A DNA stretch of 64,000 nt from Marinobacter maroccanus (GTDB lineage: Bacteria; Pseudomonadota; Gammaproteobacteria; Pseudomonadales; Oleiphilaceae): the NCBI RefSeq assembly GCF_002933275.1, contig NZ_PSSX01000004.1:124001-188000 (forward strand), written 5' to 3'. Shown here in pieces: positions 61,252-64,000 of the stretch; position 1 is the stretch's first letter; each line of letters opens with the position of its first letter. The position numbers and the translations under genes were made by a program. The notes beneath the pieces were generated by a model that worked only from the letters and a program-made list of their open reading frames with translations, had not been told where the DNA came from and searched no databases.

Positions 61252-61512
61252 ATGAGTGACCTGAAAACCCGCTTCGATGAAGCCGTCAACTACATCCAGA
61301 CCGCTGAGGGCGACTTCAAACCCTCCAACGAGATGAAACTGGAGTTCTACGCGCTCTACAAGCAGGCCACCGAGGGCGATGTGTCCGGCAAGCGCCCGGG
61401 CATGATGGATTTTGTTGGCCGCGCCAAGTTTGATGCCTGGGAGAAGCTGAAAGGCATGTCCAGCGATGACGCCATGCAGAAGTACATCGACAAACTCGAA
61501 GCCGTGAAGTAA
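61252..61512 (+). CDS. Acyl-CoA-binding protein
   Basis: An 86-residue four-helix protein of the ACBP type: FDEAVNYIQTAEGDFKPSN, then LEFYALYKQATEGD with the lysine and tyrosine of the acyl-CoA site, and KFDAWEKLKGMSSDDAMQKY. It carries long-chain acyl-CoA in the cytosol. The family is mainly eukaryotic with scattered marine and environmental bacteria, including oil- or wax-ester-metabolising ones, so a link to acyl storage metabolism is plausible. It has its own promoter region and a following terminator, so it is probably monocistronic. Confidence 0.95.
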   Translation: MSDLKTRFDEAVNYIQTAEGDFKPSNEMKLEFYALYKQATEGDVSGKRPGMMDFVGRAKFDAWEKLKGMSSDDAMQKYIDKLEAVK

Positions 61513-61528
61513 TCGCTTTTCCAGCCCA

Positions 61529-61555
61529 GACTCTGGTCATGAAATGACCAGAGTC
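61529..61555 (+). terminator. Terminator of the ACBP gene
   Basis: Perfect 12-base arms GACTCTGGTCAT and complement with a three-base loop, followed by AATCTTTCTC. It starts 17 bases beyond the ACBP stop. Confidence 0.8.
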
Positions 61556-61645
61556 AATCTTTCTCTACAAAGCTTTGCGCTCGTAAATCTCTTGTCATAA
61601 GATGCGCCCAAAATAACAAGACCAATTCATCAGCAAGAGTTATTT

Positions 61646-61963
61646 ATGGACATCACGGAAGCGCTGGAACAGTCCCAGCCAGGCTTGGTGGCACGGGTCA
61701 AGGACGCAATCCACAAGCACAAGCTCAATCAACGCTCAGAGCAAACCTACCTGCACTGGATCACCCGATTCGTACTGTTTAGCGATCTGAAAGATCCGGA
61801 TGCGCTGGCCAATGAAGACCGCCAGCTGTTTCTGGAATACCTGAGCGATCGCATGCGGGTCTCCCGGGCGCGTTTCAATCAGGCCAGCCAGGCCCTGACA
61901 TTTTTCTATGAAGATGTATTGGGTAAGACGCCCGCCGGAGACAATGGCTGTGCCGCAGCCTGA
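61646..61963 (+). CDS. Stand-alone integron-integrase-like core-binding domain
   Basis: A 105-residue protein. Its residues ~13-95 look like the N-terminal SAM-like core-binding domain of tyrosine recombinases, closest in pattern to IntI integrases (RSEQTYLHWITRFVLF, and ASQALTFFYEDVLG). The catalytic domain with Arg...His-x-x-Arg...Tyr is absent and the gene ends cleanly, so it cannot recombine DNA alone. It may be a domesticated DNA-binding protein or a truncated integrase. The start has AAGAG upstream. It lies alone between the ACBP gene and a convergent gene ten bases away. Confidence 0.8.
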   Translation: MDITEALEQSQPGLVARVKDAIHKHKLNQRSEQTYLHWITRFVLFSDLKDPDALANEDRQLFLEYLSDRMRVSRARFNQASQALTFFYEDVLGKTPAGDNGCAAA

Positions 61964-61972
61964 TAGCCTGTC

Positions 61973-62434
61973 TCAACGCTCATTCATATTGATGTTCAGA
62001 GCGTCGTAAGTGCGGTTCTCGGGTGGGCGGATCACGTAGTTGTTGCTGTGGGTCTGCCCGGGAATGGACTTGGGATTGCTGAACCGGAACTCCACCGGAA
62101 TCTGTGAGCGACCCAGGTCCGTGCGGCTATCGCCGGGGCGAAGGCCCAGCGGATCCAGGTAAAAATCGTCCTCAACCCGGGGCTTGAGCGGAACACCGGC
62201 AGCCGGCGCCGTCAGACCACCTTCGATAACGGTATTGGCCAGAGTTTCCTCTTCTATGGAATTCAGCTGGATGGTGTGGATGGTTGAGCGCTCTTGGTAC
62301 TGGAAAGCACTGTCTTGTTTATTGCTCTGGGCAACCGCCACACCGGCAGTAAAAGCTGCTGTCAAAAGCCCAGCCGACATCAGTGCCGTGCTTACCCTGT
62401 TCTGAACGTTTCCCGCGTCTCCACGCATACCCAT
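61973..62434 (-). CDS. Exported protein of unknown function
   Basis: A ~153-residue protein not recognised by family. A hydrophobic stretch (VSTALMSAGLLTAAFTAGVAVA) with a likely cleavage after VAVAQ marks export. The mature part is acidic and proline-containing (EDDFYLDPLGLRPGDSRTDL, NYVIRPPENRTYDALN). Starts at 62434 or 62428 are possible and neither has a strong ribosome site. It is convergent with the core-binding-domain gene. Confidence 0.7.
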   Translation of the reverse strand: MGMRGDAGNVQNRVSTALMSAGLLTAAFTAGVAVAQSNKQDSAFQYQERSTIHTIQLNSIEEETLANTVIEGGLTAPAAGVPLKPRVEDDFYLDPLGLRPGDSRTDLGRSQIPVEFRFSNPKSIPGQTHSNNYVIRPPENRTYDALNINMNER

Positions 62435-62545
62435 GGCATTTACCCCGGCAGACGATCCTGTCTGCGTACAGTTGTGACAAATTTTGATCAGTTTATCGAC
62501 AAATTAGACAACCTGCCCGGGCACTCGGCAATTTTGTGACATCAT

Positions 62546-63061
62546 TCACTTGTCGTCGGCGGGCGCCTGGTAACGAATGCCAACCACGAACACCGACTTC
62601 CAGCCTTCCGGGGTGCGAACGCTCACTTCATCGTCCAGGCGCTTGCCAATCAAGGCCCGAGCCAGGGGCGAGTTGATGCTGAGATAGCCTTTGCTCAGAT
62701 CAAACTCATCCGCACCTACCAACCGATAGGTCTGTTCCTCACCGTCCTCGTCTTCCACCGTCACCCAGGCACCAAAAAATACCTTGTCCCGGTCATCTGG
62801 TAAACGGTCAACGACGGTGAGCTCTTCCAGGCGCTTGCTGAGGAACCGAACCCGACGGTCGATCTCCCGTAATTGCTTCTTGCCGTATATGTACTCGGCA
62901 TTCTCGGACCGATCGCCAAGAGCGGCGGCTTCACGCACGGCCTGGGTGACTTCCGGGCGCTTTACCTTCCAGAGATACTGCAGTTCGTCACGCAAGGCAC
63001 GTTCGCCTTCCGGCGTGATGTATCTCGGGCGAGGGCCGCCATTACCGGGAACCTGAGTCAT
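62546..63061 (-). CDS. greB: Transcript cleavage factor GreB
   Basis: A 171-residue elongation factor. The N-terminal coiled coil (ALRDELQYLWKVKRPEVTQA, AALGDRSENAEYIYGKKQLR) has the acidic tip residues in GDRSENAEY that reach the polymerase active site; the C-terminal FKBP-like domain has LSINSPLARALIGK. It restarts stalled RNA polymerase by transcript cleavage. The length and R/K-rich helix favour GreB over GreA. A terminator lies ~50 bases upstream on the same strand. Confidence 0.93.
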   Translation of the reverse strand: MTQVPGNGGPRPRYITPEGERALRDELQYLWKVKRPEVTQAVREAAALGDRSENAEYIYGKKQLREIDRRVRFLSKRLEELTVVDRLPDDRDKVFFGAWVTVEDEDGEEQTYRLVGADEFDLSKGYLSINSPLARALIGKRLDDEVSVRTPEGWKSVFVVGIRYQAPADDK

Positions 63062-63110
63062 TGGTCTCGCAACATCCTCTACCAGTTGGCAATCAGAAAA
63101 TGGAAGGGCA

Positions 63111-63135
63111 TAAAAAAACCCCGTAAAAACGGGGT
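63111..63135 (-). terminator. Rho-independent terminator upstream of greB
   Basis: Read on the minus strand, ACCCCGT-TTTT-ACGGGGT is followed by seven T. This is a strong intrinsic terminator pointing toward greB, yet no minus-strand coding gene precedes it before the partial kinase ~500 bases away. It may end an unannotated RNA. Confidence 0.85.
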
Positions 63136-63363
63136 AAGGCTAGCGCTGTGCTGGAGGGAGAAGCAAGCAACAAATCTGCAGGCTTCCAAAGCTACAGTTT
63201 CAATTATGCACAGCGTGGATTACACCGGCGTGGCCGAGGAATTACCTTTTAGTCAGGGAAACTACCAACGCTGGCCCTGGGAATTAGGTTGCAGACTCTA
63301 GGTTCGGAGCATAGCGTAGCGTTCATATTCTTTTCGAACGTTTCCATTCTCGGAGAAAACAAC
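63136..63363. other. Intergenic region, possible small RNA
   Basis: About 230 bases without a plausible coding frame. On the minus strand it would be transcribed into the terminator at 63111-63135. Several short complementary stretches (for example AGCGCTGTGC with GCACAGCG) could fold. No known RNA family was recognised. The plus-strand end carries GGAG for the following small gene. Confidence 0.4.
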
Positions 63364-63645
63364 ATGAATACTCAGAAGCTGCTGAACATGGCACTTAATG
63401 GCGTGGATGTGATTGGCTACCGGCTGGACCAGTACGGAATCACCGGCAAGATCAACCGCCACAACATTGCTGCTTTTCTGGCGGCAGAGCAGAAGCATCT
63501 GGAAGGTGAATGGGACAGCATTCAGGTACGAGTGAACCGTCGCCGCTCCCAGGTTGAAAGGATTACCCACGAAATCGAGTCTCGCAAAGACGCCCTGATC
63601 GGCCCGGTGATCTCCCGAATCAACCGGTTCCGCGCCAGTCAGTGA
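63364..63645 (+). CDS. Small helical protein of unknown function
   Basis: A 93-residue protein of no recognised family. Its first half (LLNMALNGVDVIGYRLDQYG) is helical and mildly hydrophobic; the second half (VRVNRRRSQVERITHEIESR) is a charged amphipathic helix, probably coiled coil. It may be a phasin-like or structural protein, but this is not supported by a motif. ATG 63364 has GGAG eight bases upstream and is preferred to 63289. Its stop overlaps the end of the convergent kinase gene. Confidence 0.75.
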   Translation: MNTQKLLNMALNGVDVIGYRLDQYGITGKINRHNIAAFLAAEQKHLEGEWDSIQVRVNRRRSQVERITHEIESRKDALIGPVISRINRFRASQ

Positions 63646-64000
63646 GTATTTACGCCGGTGGATTGAGAGGCGGCTCGGGTGTCCCCGGCCGCTGAATCTG
63701 CTGGCTGCTCGGCCTGGGCCGCACGAATGCGTTTACGGGCTTCGGTAAAGGCGGGAATTTTCACCGCTACGGTCAGCCCCGGCGACTCTTCCCCGGGGTG
63801 GGTATCGCTCAGAACAATCTGCCCCTGATGTATCTCCGCAACAGCGCTCACCAGGCTCAGGCCCAGACCATTTCCCGGTAGCGAGCGACTCTTGCCCACC
63901 CGGTAGAAACGCTGGAAAACCTGGTCCTTCTCGGCGTCGGGAATACCGATGCCACTATCCCGAACTTCAAAGACTGCTTCAGCACCCTCCCGCCGAACGG
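63639..64000 (-). CDS. Sensor histidine kinase, C-terminal part only
   Basis: The gene enters from the window's right edge and only its last ~120 residues are seen. These are the end of a HATPase_c domain: VRDSGIGIPDAEKDQVFQRF, then GNGLGLSLVSAVAEIHQG (G2 box). After the domain comes an alanine-rich tail of ~30 residues. The domains that sense the signal lie outside the window. It overlaps the 3' end of the convergent small gene. Confidence 0.85.
   Translation of the reverse strand, partial: VRREGAEAVFEVRDSGIGIPDAEKDQVFQRFYRVGKSRSLPGNGLGLSLVSAVAEIHQGQIVLSDTHPGEESPGLTVAVKIPAFTEARKRIRAAQAEQPADSAAGDTRAASQSTGVNTH

Noticed and set aside
63136..63363. RsmY/RsmZ, 6S or SRP RNA candidate
   Set aside because: Too few GGA loops for Rsm RNAs on the terminator strand, and none of the hallmark sequences of 6S or SRP RNA were seen.
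1..64000. CRISPR array, prophage or complete insertion sequence
   Set aside because: No regularly spaced repeats, phage structural genes or transposase genes were found; phage-like proteins present belong to the type VI system.

Overview
The window reads as chromosome of a marine gammaproteobacterium, most likely Marinobacter or a close relative. This is inferred from AcnA, CysK, GreB, the dedicated-sortase locus and general protein character; no rRNA or tRNA gene is present to settle it. GC is high except for an AT-rich gap near 14.2-14.4 kb. The window is gene-dense and most genes sit in short operons.

1-15 kb: two tandem sensor kinases (the first cut by the window edge), a ferritin-like protein, aconitase A, a translationally coupled SCO-family thiol protein plus six-helix chemoreceptor, an MsbA-like ABC exporter, a zinc-finger/TPR membrane protein facing a rhomboid/TPR protease, an OmpA-like protein and a DUF2202 ferritin-like protein. 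15-24.5 kb: MAPEG, GlsB and PlsC-type proteins, then a complete Gram-negative dedicated sortase system (sortase, single vWA/VIT target, response regulator, histidine kinase), then DUF3422 and DUF815 proteins. 24.5-33 kb: methylglyoxal synthase, a diguanylate cyclase with three periplasmic solute-binding domains, CysK, an outer-membrane barrel, a phosphodiesterase, a YdcH-like protein, a periplasmic LigE-type DNA ligase and a DUF4124 protein. 33-34 kb: a VapBC module, an attC-like remnant and a fossil effector tail.

34-61 kb: one long minus-strand type VI secretion cluster in the order tssB, tssC, tssE, tssF, tssG, tagH, tssJ, tssK, tssL, clpV, vasH, tagO/vasI, tssA, tssM, followed by a delivery module of vgrG, DUF4123 adaptor, a 1140-residue MIX-motif effector with hydrophobic C-terminal region, and a membrane protein that is probably its immunity partner. 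No hcp or PAAR gene is visible. 61-64 kb: acyl-CoA-binding protein, an isolated IntI-like core-binding domain, a small exported protein, GreB, a 93-residue protein and the end of another histidine kinase.

The most unusual signal is a dispersed hairpin element. Three copies (11.8, 19.3 and 48.7 kb) share a nearly identical 67-bp core ending in CCAAAAC/GTTTTGG, but each is flanked by a different stem whose two arms still pair with each other. A fourth site (58.3 kb) has a 23-bp perfect stem with no core. One copy lies in frame inside the pre-signal-peptide region of the sortase target gene. The other strong observation is a fossil C-terminal tail of a second copy of the type VI effector directly behind the putative immunity gene.
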